From assembly GCA_010093705.1 (NCBI GenBank), contig MU006091.1, positions 982,702-1,046,701 on the forward strand: DNA of 64,000 nucleotides, given 5' to 3'. This document shows positions 22,718 to 33,322 of the stretch, in pieces. Numbering within the stretch: the first letter of the stretch is position 1; every line of letters starts with the position of its first letter. The DNA comes from Patellaria atrata CBS 101060 (lineage: Eukaryota; Ascomycota; Dothideomycetes; Patellariales; Patellariaceae). The notes under the pieces were generated by a model, which saw only the letters and a list, made by a program, of their open reading frames with translations, searched no databases and was not told the origin of the DNA. A program made the position numbers and the translations under genes.

Positions 22718-23330
22718 AGTTCAGCTCGGTTGGGAAAGTTGGAAGCTTTAAGCTAAAAGAGAATGTTTAGAGCAGAGGCAATTTGTAGGAGAAGAATGTG
22801 TTTGCCGTGACAGAATAAAGAGGGAGTGAAGAGAAAGTCAAAAGTATACGTTGCAGGCGTAAGGGAACAAAGACGGGAATCGATGACACAGTTCATAAAG
22901 GGACACTCTGGAACGTCACGGCTTTGCGGTGATTTGATGAAACAACGCTAAGATTAGATTAGATTAAACTGGATCTGTAATCTTATCTTACCGACACCAG
23001 CCACCCTTGCACCCTTACATTGGTCAAGCCTCTTCCATTCCAGTGCCCCTGGCAACCAGCAACCGAATCGGAGCCCAAACAACATAAACCATCTGCACCT
23101 TTTACCTGTAATAACGAATTGCGGTCCACGTTAATGCTCACTCCACTGGCTCAACTCACCTATTGACTGCATAGTTCCTACGCACAGTTTAATACGCTCC
23201 GAATCCCAATCGCTGTATTCTTTCCTGGCCCTTACCGACACTTGTTTACCGACGCTTTCCGTCCCATCCTTTTTGCGCACTCAGTGTTTCGAGTTTCTTT
23301 GCCGCCCACGAACGGTGAATTTTATTGAGA
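22718..23330. other. Divergent promoter region of Derlin and CENP-A
   Basis: No gene. A short GATTA tandem run lies near 22951-22967. The region serves both the Derlin gene and the CENP-A gene. Confidence 0.45.
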
Positions 23331-23969
23331 ATGCCGCCTAAGGCGGCTAGAAGGTCGGTTGGAGGACGAAGCCCTGAGGTGGCTAGAAGGACAATGGGAG
23401 GACAAAGTCCAGGGACAGGAGGTTTTGCGCGAAGGGGTCGGCCATCCGCTGCAGTAAGAGCTGCACGAAGATCGAATATACAGCGTGAGTAACAGACACA
23501 CACATCGTAGTGCACATACATCTAAGAGCTAGCATACTAACAAAAAGTCTCAACCCTAGCTGGAGACCCTGTACAACAACGTAAAAAACATCGTTACAAG
23601 CCTGGAACCCTTGCACTGAAAGAAATTCGCAAGTACCAAAGGAGTACAGATTTACTATTACTCAAACTTCCTTTCTCACGGCTGGTGAGTCTACAATGCG
23701 CACAATGGTAATTGATGTACCGAAGGGAACGCTGGAAACTGATACGATGGCAGGTTCGCGAGATCGCAATGAGTATGACATTATCGGGCGATATGCTTCG
23801 TTGGCAAGCGAGCGCCATTCAGGCCTTACAGGAAGCCGCCGAAGCATTCTTAGTCCATCTATTCGAAGATACCAACTTATGCGCCATCCATGCGAAACGA
23901 GTTACAATCATGCAGAAGGACATCCAGCTTGCACGGAGAATTAGGGGCGCGTGGGGAGGACTCGGTTGA
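23331..23969 (+). CDS. CENP-A: Centromeric histone H3 variant CENP-A
   Basis: Exons 23331-23484, 23560-23684 and 23754-23969 give 164 residues. After a divergent basic tail of about 50 residues comes the CENP-A entry [21 protein letters not shown], then [22 protein letters not shown]. The CATD region (loop 1 plus helix 2) has [21 protein letters not shown], with loop 1 longer than in canonical H3. The end is [28 protein letters not shown]. These differences from H3 are what define centromeric H3 in fungi. It marks kinetochore chromatin. The tail contains two tandem 12-residue units (residues 6-17 and 18-29). Both start with an H3-like motif: [10 protein letters not shown] and [10 protein letters not shown] against H3 ARKSTGGKAP. 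Introns fall in the tail and just before helix 2. Confidence 0.95.
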
Positions 23970-24294
23970 TCGTTCGTTTTGCTTGTTCAAGACTGTGTGA
24001 TTTAGGGAGGCCATATTTCAAACACCTGTAGGATTAACGGGCAAGAAAGCTGGCGCATGGTTGTGATGGCGGTCTGCTACCGAAGTTTGGGTTTGGAACA
24101 AGTATGACCACAGGTCTGTAGGGGCATTCGGTTCGGTCCAACAAAGGCGTTTTAACAATGGTATATTTGTCGATACTATCATTCTTATCAGTATCTGACG
24201 AGAAACATTGTCTGAAAGGTTACTGGGTTGGTCTAGGATATGATAGCAGGTCATAAATTTATAATATCCAAAGCACCTGATGTAATGATATCGA

Positions 24295-25639
24295 TCACCA
24301 ATCCGGAATCAGCTCGTTCATGGTGACGCTCTCTTCATTCAGTGCCAACCTTGCTCCTTCTCTTCCAGCAGCTGGTAATCTCTTTACACCCTTAATTTTC
24401 ATATTCCCCGGAACAACTTTTGGATCAAGCAGACCAACTTGTACCAAAACACTTGCTTGGTCCCAATATACGTGTTCAGATTCTAATTTCCCTCCTTTGA
24501 CAGCTACTATGATAACCATTGCAATCTCCACATATTTACCTGTTGGTGGTATACCGGGAAGAATCCAGTCTATTTGGACGTCATGCTTGAACGTCACATA
24601 TAATTCGTCGACAATACGATCAACACCGATTGTTCGAGAAAGAAGACGGGTTGTTAGAGAAGGTGGAGGGGGAAGGAAGAAGTTCGTATAAAAGTCTTCA
24701 AGGTCTTCGCGTCCTACGCCTCCAGTTAAAGTGGGTATATGGCTTACGTGCGGAATGGATGTCATAGTCGAAAGAATCTTCGAAGGATCACGAGCACGAT
24801 ATTTTTCTGTGAAAACAAAGTAAGTACGGTTTCTACAAGGTAAGATAGTGGAGGACCAGACGCAAACGGTATACATACTCTCAATATTATCCTCTAGTAT
24901 CGGTTCCAGCTCCACTTCACTCTTAAAACCCTTTCTCACAGCCGTTAAGCTTCTCGTAAAAGCAACTCTAGCAGCTACCTTATTATATTCCTCTAAATCG
25001 TGCTCAGCAAAGCCTGGATCAACATTGTCGTACACATAGCTGGGGTAGTCCGTTACGCCGGTTCCCCCGATTCCTTTACCAGGTGTAATACGCTTACGCA
25101 CTGTTTTCCGTTTTCCTTGAATTCCAAGGATTTCCGGATTTCTGCATACACCAATCTCTCCTTGCCCGTCTGCGAGATGAACACAAACTTGGAGAGAGGG
25201 AGTGAACCTAGTCTTAGGGTCTGGAATCGCAGTCGGATAGTACGCGACAAGCGCGACGAGTTTCGGGAAAGGTTTTATGTGTGACTCGAGACACACTGCA
25301 GCAGCATCTCCAAAAGCTACAAGGCGGAGTTAGTCTCCGTCTTTAATCTCATCTTCGTTCTTGAGAGCAAGCCAGGAACGGGACACAGAATGAATCTACT
25401 TTACCTACGATAGCGTACATCTCCCCCAGTTTCCTTGAGTCGGTAAGACTGTGCATCCTATCTCTATACGGTTTCCCACCTCCGTTCATAGGGATATACT
25501 CTACGTCAAAACCTTCTGCTCGCCATTCTCTCAATGTCTCTTCGTCAAACTCGTCATCTTCAGCTGTGATATATATCTTGGGCGGTCCTTTATTGAAGCT
25601 TAGAAAATTACTCCCTTCAGAGAAGACTTGTTTTGCCAT
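24295..25639 (-). CDS. Dienelactone hydrolase-like / SnoaL-like two-domain protein
   Basis: Exons 25639-25405, 25316-24879 and 24806-24295 give 394 residues. The first half looks like a degenerate alpha/beta hydrolase of the dienelactone-hydrolase group: KIYITAEDDEFDEETLREW, then EYIPMNGGGKPYRDRM and LVALVAYYPTAIPDP. The nucleophile elbow is replaced by AIVAFGDAAA. The second half resembles an NTF2/SnoaL-like domain: EDFYTNFFLPPPPSL, RIVDELYVTFKHDVQIDWIL and SEHVYWDQASVLVQVGL. This pairing is known in uncharacterised fungal proteins. No signal peptide is seen and the function is unknown. The start ATG is the only one before the conserved part. The next gene, an F-box protein, is divergent with about 420 bases between starts. 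Confidence 0.78.
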
Positions 25640-26061
25640 TTCTACCCATCAATTGACCCTAATCGTACAATATGAGGTTGAGTAAGGAGAAGTTGGGAGA
25701 GCTGCCGGCTTCTGATGTCCCCAGTTAGAGCCACACGAGTCATGGAGCTCCCTAGCGACGTCATTGCTGAACCGCGGTTGAATCGGAACAGCAACGACAC
25801 CTACCCCTTGCACGTGGAAGCTACCCTCCTCTGCAATATTCGGAGCTGCAATACCTTATAGAAAACCATCCATCGCGTCCACAATTGTGTCTCCCTAAGG
25901 GAACTATACTGTGGATAACCAACAACCCACCACCTGAGGAACTGAAAATACATTACCATCACGTGAGACGGTGAGAGCAGCCACCAAGGGCACTTTTCGC
26001 CCCTTTCTCCGCATCTTACACGACCATTCCGTCACGAAACCAGGAGACAATCGAGAGAAAG
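25640..26061. other. Divergent promoter between DLH-like and F-box genes
   Basis: No gene seen; it spans both start sites. Confidence 0.45.
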
Positions 26062-27072
26062 ATGGCAAAAGCGACGTTGAGACCAAAACTGGCCGCCATG
26101 CCAGCTAGCTACGATCCCTCCGACCTCTCACTCCTCACACGGCGCGGCGACGAATTGACTCACCCAGCAATCGACCCCCTATCTCTCTCTGAGCACTGTC
26201 CGCTCGATAATTCCCGTCTCGAGAAACTCCCATCGTACGACCGTCCCATTACGAGCACCTTCGGCACCCTGGAAGCGCTGCCTCTCGAATTGATCCACGG
26301 TATCCTCCTTCACCTTGACATTGCCTCCCTCACCACCCTTCGTCGCGTCTCTCGCCATGTCCGCGAGCTCATCGATCAACTACCGCCCTACAGGCGAATT
26401 TACGCACAGGCGCCGCAGGTCTTGCGAGCCTGCCTTTCCACTGGAATTTCACCGTGGACAATCCTGGGGGACCTATACGCTACACTCACGAGCTCAAAAT
26501 GCGGAACTTGCGACCAGTTCGGTCCCTACCTGCACCTTCTTACGACCACTCGCGCATGCCACGATTGCGTGAGCGGACGCCCAGAATTCCTCCCGTGGAG
26601 CTCCGTCATCGTGAAAGTAGCGCTCGGGATCGAGGCCTCTACCGTTGCGAGTCTGCCCACTATCACAAGCATACCCGGGTGCTATTCCGAAAGCTACGAG
26701 CCCGTGCAGCGGGAATCGTTCGTTTCTCTAGCAGCAGCAGTAGTTAATGATGACAAGATGGTTGCCGCGCTTCCGGATTTGAATAGTAGGATCACGGCCT
26801 CGCTGGATAAGAAACATGCGAATCCGCTGCGCTTCATTGGCGTGCTCCAGGTGCCGTGGTTCGATGTTGCGAACGGGACCGCGGAGTGGGGGATTCTGTG
26901 CAACGGGTGCGAGTGCTCGGGGACCTTTCATATAGAGAAGCAAGAGAGACAGATTGCGGTGTGGACGCTGTATACGAAGGCGGGGTTTGCGGAGCACTTC
27001 AAGAAGTGTAGGAGGGCGCAGTTGATGAGTAGATATCGCACGGATTTTGGGAATATGTTGGTTGTTCCCTGA
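26062..27072 (+). CDS. F-box protein
   Basis: Intronless, 336 residues. An F-box lies at about residues 69-110: LEALPLELIHGILLHLDIAS, then LTTLRRVSRHVRELI. This is the Skp1-binding module of SCF ubiquitin ligases. The rest has no leucine-rich or WD repeats. It contains paired cysteines (CGTCDQFGPYLHLLTTTRAC with HDC, and CNGCECSG) that may bind zinc, a layout common in the many single-exon F-box proteins of filamentous ascomycetes. The target is unknown. A second ATG at 26098 could also be the start. Confidence 0.85.
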   Translation: MAKATLRPKLAAMPASYDPSDLSLLTRRGDELTHPAIDPLSLSEHCPLDNSRLEKLPSYDRPITSTFGTLEALPLELIHGILLHLDIASLTTLRRVSRHVRELIDQLPPYRRIYAQAPQVLRACLSTGISPWTILGDLYATLTSSKCGTCDQFGPYLHLLTTTRACHDCVSGRPEFLPWSSVIVKVALGIEASTVASLPTITSIPGCYSESYEPVQRESFVSLAAAVVNDDKMVAALPDLNSRITASLDKKHANPLRFIGVLQVPWFDVANGTAEWGILCNGCECSGTFHIEKQERQIAVWTLYTKAGFAEHFKKCRRAQLMSRYRTDFGNMLVVP

Positions 27073-27465
27073 GCTCTTGACTAGCACTGGGCGGATCGAA
27101 TGCGTGGGTCAAATGTACATGTACATGTAGGATAAGGGTTTAGCGGGCGTTTAATCAATGTTTCGGCTCTATCTCATCAATTTCCCCCGAGGAATAGGAA
27201 AAAGGATATCACAAGGTCGTAACTCAAACATGGCCAAACCAGATCCCACGGAAAAGAGAAGCGTCCTCGCAAATCTAGCGAAGCGAATCTGAAACCACCT
27301 TTAAACCCCAGCGCTATGAACCGAAAGTGTCGAGATGCAGACTACCTTCCCATGCAAGTAGAACGCCAGGGACCCCGATAATACTACAACGCTATGTTAC
27401 TGGACTATGCCTTTCAATCCCCTTAACGCCAAATGTTCCCCTTTCTTTGAAGCGTACGTAAACGC
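27073..27465. other. Convergent 3' region
   Basis: A palindromic TGTACATGTACA lies near 27113-27124. No gene is seen. Confidence 0.45.
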
Positions 27466-29537
27466 TCAGTATCCATTTCCACCGTATGAGAGAGTCCGAG
27501 GATAGCCGTTTGAAGGGCCTGAAGGAGGCCGATGTGGCAATGAAGCCGATGCAGGTTCTGTTCTCTGTACGGAAGAGGGTACCAATCTAAATGGCGTTAC
27601 TCCGCTTTGCGTTGATCTATCATTAATAGGGTTAACTGAGGGTCTATAACCATTTGTGAAGTTGGGAACGCCATTAGATGTATTACCATACGCCGGTCTC
27701 TTAGCCGGTGGGTTGTCGTCTTCATCACTGAAAGTTAAGTCAATGACTTCAGATTTTCGTTTCGTCCCGCCACTTCTCTGCTGTGCAGTAGAAACAGAGC
27801 CGGATATAGACGCTTCACGCGATGATTGAGGTGGTGTTCGTGCCACATTGAACTGAGCAGATATCGCTTCTTGCTTCAAGTTCATCACCCGTTCGGCAGG
27901 AACTTCCACCAAATCGTCACTATCATAATCGTCGTCCTCTTCATCATAACCTCTCGAATGGCCGCCTCCAGGTCTGGAGTTATCGGCACCAGATACATGT
28001 GACCATTTACCGTCAGGTTCAATGGTTACCTGATCTACTGACTTAGGAGTCATTTGGAGAATCTCTTGAACGTACCTAAGGGTCATTAGTGTCTGAACAC
28101 ATCTCAAAGGGAATAGTGACTCACTGGTCTACGTGCAAGCTGGCGAAAGAGACTGTCTTGTTACAGACGGGACATGCCCACGTAGGTGCTTGTTCCTGAA
28201 GTTGAAGAAACGAAGAGACATCAAAACACTGGTTATGTGTGCAGACTGCGGCTCTGCAAGGAAGGTCGATACGTAACGTCGAGATAGGATCTTTTAGTGA
28301 CATAACAGTGGATGTAGTAACTATATCTGGGTCGTTCGCTTTACTATGCACTGGTTTTATTGTTAGAATCTCAAGCTTGAAGGTGATTAATCTAAAGGGT
28401 GACTCACTCTCTGCAAGGACTCGCTGTTTTGAGATTATGGCGCCTCGTTGGATCTTTTGCGTTAGCTCCTCAACAGAGAATTTCCGAACAAGATTGATAA
28501 GAATATGAAACGGCTATCACTAGTCAGCATTTTATCGAGAGGACTAAAAAGTGGTTTGACTACCTTCTGTGTTAATGCATAGGTGACGATGATTTCATTC
28601 TTGTAATTTGCGACTTTACGCGTCATATCTGTTATGTCCGCAGGCCTAGTTGTCCCAGGTTTGTTTTTGAGTCCTTTGAAGTTAGAGCGTACCTCGTCTC
28701 CATTCAGCTTGAATTCAAATTGTTGCGGAAACGTGATATCTGTCTTTGGAGCGTAGTGAGCCATGCCAGACTCGGCCGCGCAAAATGCCATGATCTTATA
28801 CTTGTTATCGCGTCTAAGCATATCGATATGCTCACTTGTGAGTGAGAGAACGCCCTTGACAGTTGACCGATGCGACGGCACCGCTACTTGAAAAGTTAAT
28901 GTGATTTCTAACAGATGAAATCCGTTGACTTACTAGGCAGCTCTATCGTATTTGTGAGCTGTTCTATAATCTCGTAAAACGGGCTATCTTTGAACTGAAA
29001 TCGTGCTGGGAAATGACTTAGCATAGATAGCGACGAGTTAATGCGATCATAATTGATCTTACAGCGATACATTGGAGTTCGAGCTACTGTCGCACCCGAC
29101 GGAGGTTGATGTTGATATCCATTTATTGCTGTTTGATTATTTTGGTGGTTGGAGTTGGTTGATGAGGTGCTGTAGCCTGCCGGATTTGGGAAGTTTATAA
29201 CAGTGGGAGGAGGAGAAGAGCCGTGATTTTCGATCCTGTATCGTATCCTATTAAGTCTGGCCGCGTCACCTGACTGCACACATTCTTGTAATACTGAAAA
29301 TAAGACAAAAGGATCAGTGACGGTACTGGGAGAGAGCAGCTCAGAGGCAGAGGCAACATGCAATGACCTCCATAATGACCTACAGTTTGTGATACGCTGT
29401 TGTAGAGCTGCCTTGACACCAGACACCTGCAATCTCTCGCCCCTACATATCTCTTTCAGGTCATGGTTGATCAATAGCTTAATCTGCCCATCTAATGACC
29501 GCGCTTGCGCCTGAAGTGAACCGGCCGAAGACGACAT
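27466..29537 (-). CDS. SUMO E3 ligase of the SIZ/PIAS family
   Basis: Six exons: 29537-29384, 29293-28934, 28886-28564, 28513-28408, 28350-28125 and 28075-27466, giving 592 residues. Domains in order: a SAP-like N-terminus (LKEICRGERLQVSGVKAALQ), the PINIT domain (from about FKDSPFYEIIEQL to ALTQKPFHILI), and the SP-RING, DPISTLRIDLPCRAAVC then THNQCFD and WACPVCNKTV, with the Cys/His pattern of the family. The C-terminal tail holds a SUMO-interacting motif, VIDLTFSDEDD. SIZ/PIAS proteins move SUMO from Ubc9 to nuclear substrates such as PCNA, septins and chromatin proteins. The protein is shorter than yeast Siz1 and closer to fission yeast Pli1. An upstream in-frame ATG (29582) exists, but 29537 starts the SAP part more plausibly. 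Confidence 0.92.
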
Positions 29538-30095
29538 TGCTGTAAAAGATTCCAAACGAAGGCTGACGGATCCTAGTCGCAAACGAGGACCTTCAGTACT
29601 GGGTGGATTGGGGAGTGGTTCCGATTCGAAATTAGAGACATGGAAGGCGGGGAAAGTTTCTAGAGGGCCAGCCGCTTCGAGAGAAGGGAGAGCGAAGGAA
29701 GTTGGGAAGAGGAGGAAGAAGATACGAATGCAGTGACCTGTTCTGGTGTCTTTGGTACCTTTACGTAGTGGAGTAAAGTGAATTTTTCTGCTTCAAAGGC
29801 CACGTGAGCCCCCAGGCTTGCATTTCTTTTATCTTTCGTCTCCAGTCAGCAGGTCTACGGAGGCAGATCACACATGAATGTTTGTACAGGAAGTTGGATC
29901 AAAGAGACTGGCCCGAAGACAGTGTAAGCAGTTCTTTACTGTAGGTGCCGTGATATTGAGGATCTATCTGCATGCCAAGCACGGCCTTTAACTTTCCATC
30001 TGCTGCATGAAACCGCCGCACCAAAAATTCCGATCTGGAAACTTTCTATTCTGTACCGCACCCGTATACTGTAATTCAACAGCTCGCACATACCA
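29538..30095. other. Divergent promoter between SIZ/PIAS and the DUF2423-like gene
   Basis: No gene or repeat seen. Confidence 0.45.
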
Positions 30096-30637
30096 ATGGC
30101 AAAGAGCTTAAGAGCAAGTGTCAAGAAGGCTAATCGCTCCAAACTGCGCACCCGAGTCTTCAATCCTACCATCGATGCTCGAACAGAACGCCTCTCTGCA
30201 AAACTGGTCGAGCTTGCATCTCAACCAAAAGCACCTAGAGCGGAGATGGAAGTTGACGAAGGTACAGCTTACAGTCCTACTCACATAGACAACCCTCTGA
30301 CCCTTTCTCAGAGCCCTCAAAGTCTGGAGCAGATAAGCACAAGGCGCAAGAGAGCGGGTCAAATGACGGTATGTAGCGATAAGAATTTGGACTGTTGTCA
30401 CCTTTAATACTACCAATCCCACTACGTCTCATCAACTCACATATATTCCATATAGACATGATGCTAGATGATATCGTCAATGTTGTTCCGGCAGGTACAA
30501 TATCACAATCCATAAGCGAACAGAAGAAAAGTCGTGTTCAGAAACAGAAACGGCGCCATAAACCAGGTTCTAAAAAGATCGTCTTCAAGCAACACCCCAT
30601 GAAGGCTAAATTGAAAGCAAAGGCCGGCAAGAGGTGA
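30096..30637 (+). CDS. Small basic DUF2423-like nucleolar protein
   Basis: The N-terminus MAKSLRASVKKANRSKLR and then RVFNPTIDARTERLSAKL match the DUF2423 / yeast YBL028C type. The C-terminus is very basic (KKSRVQKQKRRHKPGSKK, VFKQHP, KAKLKAKAGKR). Members are thought to associate with pre-60S ribosomes. Splicing is not settled. Joining 30261 (donor GTACAG) to 30456 (acceptor after ATATAG) keeps frame and gives 115 residues. A stronger-looking donor, GTATGT at 30369, would put a stop right after the junction. A weak GTCAAA donor at 30358 would also keep frame and retain more sequence. Confidence 0.8.
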
Positions 30638-31648
30638 TGATCTAGAGTCGATATGCGATACCCTTGATTCAGCGCGGCGTTCCGGGGAGCGTAGGAAAAA
30701 TTCATTCTTTGCAAAGAGCGTGCTTTCCTTGGGCTCGGTGTGATAGAATGAAAGCAACCATTTATTGATTGACCATACCCGAAGTAATAGTCGAATGAAG
30801 TTTATCTATCCCGCATTGTTCGGTCCCCCTCGTACCTTTACACACAAGTATCACACCTGTGAGGACTGGATACTACTCTGAATGTAGTTTCCTGTTATTG
30901 GACAACATTCTTTTGAGGATCCGCCATCTGGATTAAATCCGCTCCGTTTTACGGAAGCGTAGACTGCAACGTTTGCGCACAGAGACACTGAATTCCAGAT
31001 TCCACTTGTGGAGATTTGCGACAGCAGTTCGTCAAGTCTCCCACCTTGAGGCGATAGTTGTTCCAGGCTACCTCCAAGATTTTGAAGAGCACGACCTGCT
31101 AAAAAGGATAACACTACAATACGATAAGTCTCTAAGCATCCGAAGTGCATATTATCGGCACTGAGTTAGACTACTCTACCGCGAAACTCAATCTTTATAC
31201 CACGCGATATCTTCCTCTCTATATGCCCTATTTGTATAGCGCAGATATTGTCCTTTAAAGACCTCCCTATGTGCATGAGATAGGTTCACTCAGGTAGTTC
31301 AAGGATCAGTATGTAAGAGAGTTTATTTCGACCGCAAGGAAAGTCGTTCGAATGATCGAAATGTGTACGAAACATCCGCCCCTTCTGGCCCCAGGCTGCT
31401 TGCGACGATGTCTTTTGTTAGTATACCATCCGATAGAGCTCTTGGAACTCGTCATTGGCTATTACTGTATATTACCCTAGACTTCATAACAATGACGTTG
31501 ATATCCCACCAAAATAAACAGCGGTAGTTTTCCGGCACAATACCTTAACCTTACCCAAGGTCTTCCATTCTGTTTATCATGATCACCCCAAATTCAACCT
31601 TTCTTACCAAAACATTTCTGAATCTCGAATTTCTCATCCTTATGCACC
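30638..31648. other. Intergenic with one orphan minus-strand ORF
   Basis: The minus-strand ORF 31150-30851 (99 residues) is intact from ATG. It has a hydrophobic N-terminal stretch (YRIVVLSFLAGRAL), but I recognise no family. It is not called as a gene. Confidence 0.35.
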
Positions 31649-32893
31649 ATGACACTTAAGTACGCCTACACAACTCTCCTAACCCGCTCCTCCTATCTTG
31701 CCGGCGTCATCATCCTCGCCCACACCCTCCACAAACAATCAACCTACCCCCTCTATGTGCTCTACACCTCCACCCTCGACGCCTCCTCCGTCCGTGCCCT
31801 CGAACTCGAATCTAACAAGACAAAGCTCATACCCCTCCTCACCTTACCCCTACTGCCGAACTCCTCTCAACCAATCTCACTCATCGCAGAACGCTTCGCC
31901 GACACCTGGACTAAACTCCGCGTCTTCGAAGCCCTCGCCGACAAAGGACTGGGCAAAGTATGCTACCTAGACGCCGACATGCTGATCACAGGGCCCATCG
32001 ACGACGTCTTCGCCGCCGCTGACCTACCAGACGAGAACTGGATCGCGGCCAACCACGTCTGCTGTTGCAACCTCGATGCCGACGAATGGGCCGACGCGGA
32101 CTGGACGCCCGAAAACTGCCCATATACCCCTCTCTCGCACCCTGCCGCTCTCACCACCGCAACACCGGTGACAGAGGAGGCGAGAGAGACATATCACCTC
32201 CTCAACGGAGGCCAATTCGTCTTCCAACCCTCTCCGCTCCTCTGGACCCGCATCCTCGACTCCTTCAACACTTCTGTCAATCTAGCTGCTTATAAGTTCC
32301 CTGATCAGGACTTCCTCGCTGCGTTCTTCCGCAATCGCTTCTTGCCCCTCCCGTGGCGCTTCAACGCGCTCAAGACGATGCGCTACTGGCACCCTAACAT
32401 CTGGCGCGACGAGTGTGTCGTGTGCGTGCATTATATCGTGGATAAGCCGTGGGCTGCGAGGGTGGCGAGTGATGGGAGGGCAGGGTATGTCGGAAAGGAC
32501 GGGGAGACGCATAAGTGGTGGTGGGAGGCGTTTGGGGCGTGGAAACAGGAGAGGGAGGGCCAGAAGGTGAGGGATTTGGTGACAGAGGTGGTTGCCGGGG
32601 AGGATGGAGAGGAGAGGGAGGCGTTGAGGGCGGTTGGGTCTAAGGTCCAGGCGTTTGCGGTGAATAAGGTGGGAGATGCTGCTCAACAACCCGATGACGG
32701 GAAGTCGGAAGATGCTAAAATAGAGCTTGAGGATACCCAAGCCTACCACCTGGAAGGAGGGATTGCTGACGGTGGACCGAGACCAGTGATTCGAAAACTG
32801 GGTGGAACTGGCCATGGTCCAGTCGTCCATCCCAATCGCGTCCACCGCGGTGGATTGATTAATCCACAGGGACGCAGTTGGATGGAACCGTAG
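31649..32893 (+). CDS. Family 8 glycosyltransferase (glycogenin/galactinol synthase-like)
   Basis: Intronless, 414 residues. The GT8 fold is recognised from YAYTTLLTRSSYLAGVIILA at the N-terminus, FADTWTKLRVFEALADKGLG, then the DxD metal and donor site in VCYLDADMLITGPID (near residue 110), LNGGQFVFQPSPLLW and PDQDFLAAFFRNRF. HYIVDKPW is the last conserved block. These enzymes transfer a sugar from a nucleotide-sugar with retention. The galactinol-synthase branch is likelier than true glycogenin, since no self-glucosylated tyrosine context is recognised. The last 100 residues form a low-complexity, charged tail ending in HPNRVHRGGLINPQGRSW, which may be a separate peptide motif. There is no signal peptide or membrane anchor, so it is probably cytosolic. 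Confidence 0.88.
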   Translation: MTLKYAYTTLLTRSSYLAGVIILAHTLHKQSTYPLYVLYTSTLDASSVRALELESNKTKLIPLLTLPLLPNSSQPISLIAERFADTWTKLRVFEALADKGLGKVCYLDADMLITGPIDDVFAAADLPDENWIAANHVCCCNLDADEWADADWTPENCPYTPLSHPAALTTATPVTEEARETYHLLNGGQFVFQPSPLLWTRILDSFNTSVNLAAYKFPDQDFLAAFFRNRFLPLPWRFNALKTMRYWHPNIWRDECVVCVHYIVDKPWAARVASDGRAGYVGKDGETHKWWWEAFGAWKQEREGQKVRDLVTEVVAGEDGEEREALRAVGSKVQAFAVNKVGDAAQQPDDGKSEDAKIELEDTQAYHLEGGIADGGPRPVIRKLGGTGHGPVVHPNRVHRGGLINPQGRSWMEP

Positions 32894-33322
32894 CCAACTT
32901 TAGAAAACGACACTGTGATACTGTAGGTTCATAGGTTATGAAAGTCCGCTCGTGAATCATGTAATCATTGATATCATTATTTCATGTCTACGTCTATGAG
33001 CTTGTCGAAACTTGCTCTGAGCGCAGAATTAAACCGTCGAATGCAGAAATCAGGGGAGTAAAGTATGGTGGAAAATGCGACCATGATGCCATGAATTTGC
33101 CTGGAACGCCAACCAGTACTCCCTCCGTCCAAATAATTGTCGCTGGAAACCCCGTACAGAACTTTCATCGTTGAATCCCTTACCAACTTCTCCGCTTGGA
33201 GTATGTGGTAAGGGTATGTCCGTACAATCATGATTTTCTCATATCATCTCATCTCACCTTGCACTCCCAAACAGACGACCTCCCGCTCCATATTTTCCAT
33301 TCCCTCCCTAAAATTTTACATT
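32894..33322. other. Convergent 3' region with MITE-end-like sequence
   Basis: It contains a TACTCCCTCCGTCC-type sequence (separate entry); otherwise nothing. Confidence 0.45.
33117..33143. mobile_element. Possible orphan terminal repeat of a Tc1/mariner-type MITE
   Basis: TACTCCCTCCGTCCAAATAA at the start of this stretch is like the end of Stowaway-type Tc1/mariner elements, beginning with TA. I find no inverted partner within the next few hundred bases, so this may be a broken end or chance. Confidence 0.25.

Noticed and set aside
27113-27124. TGTACATGTACA palindrome as regulator site
   Set aside because: Short, simple alternating sequence in a convergent 3' region; probably chance.
30851-31150. 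99-residue minus-strand ORF
   Set aside because: Intact from ATG and looks slightly protein-like, but no conservation evidence or domain; noted only inside the intergenic entry.
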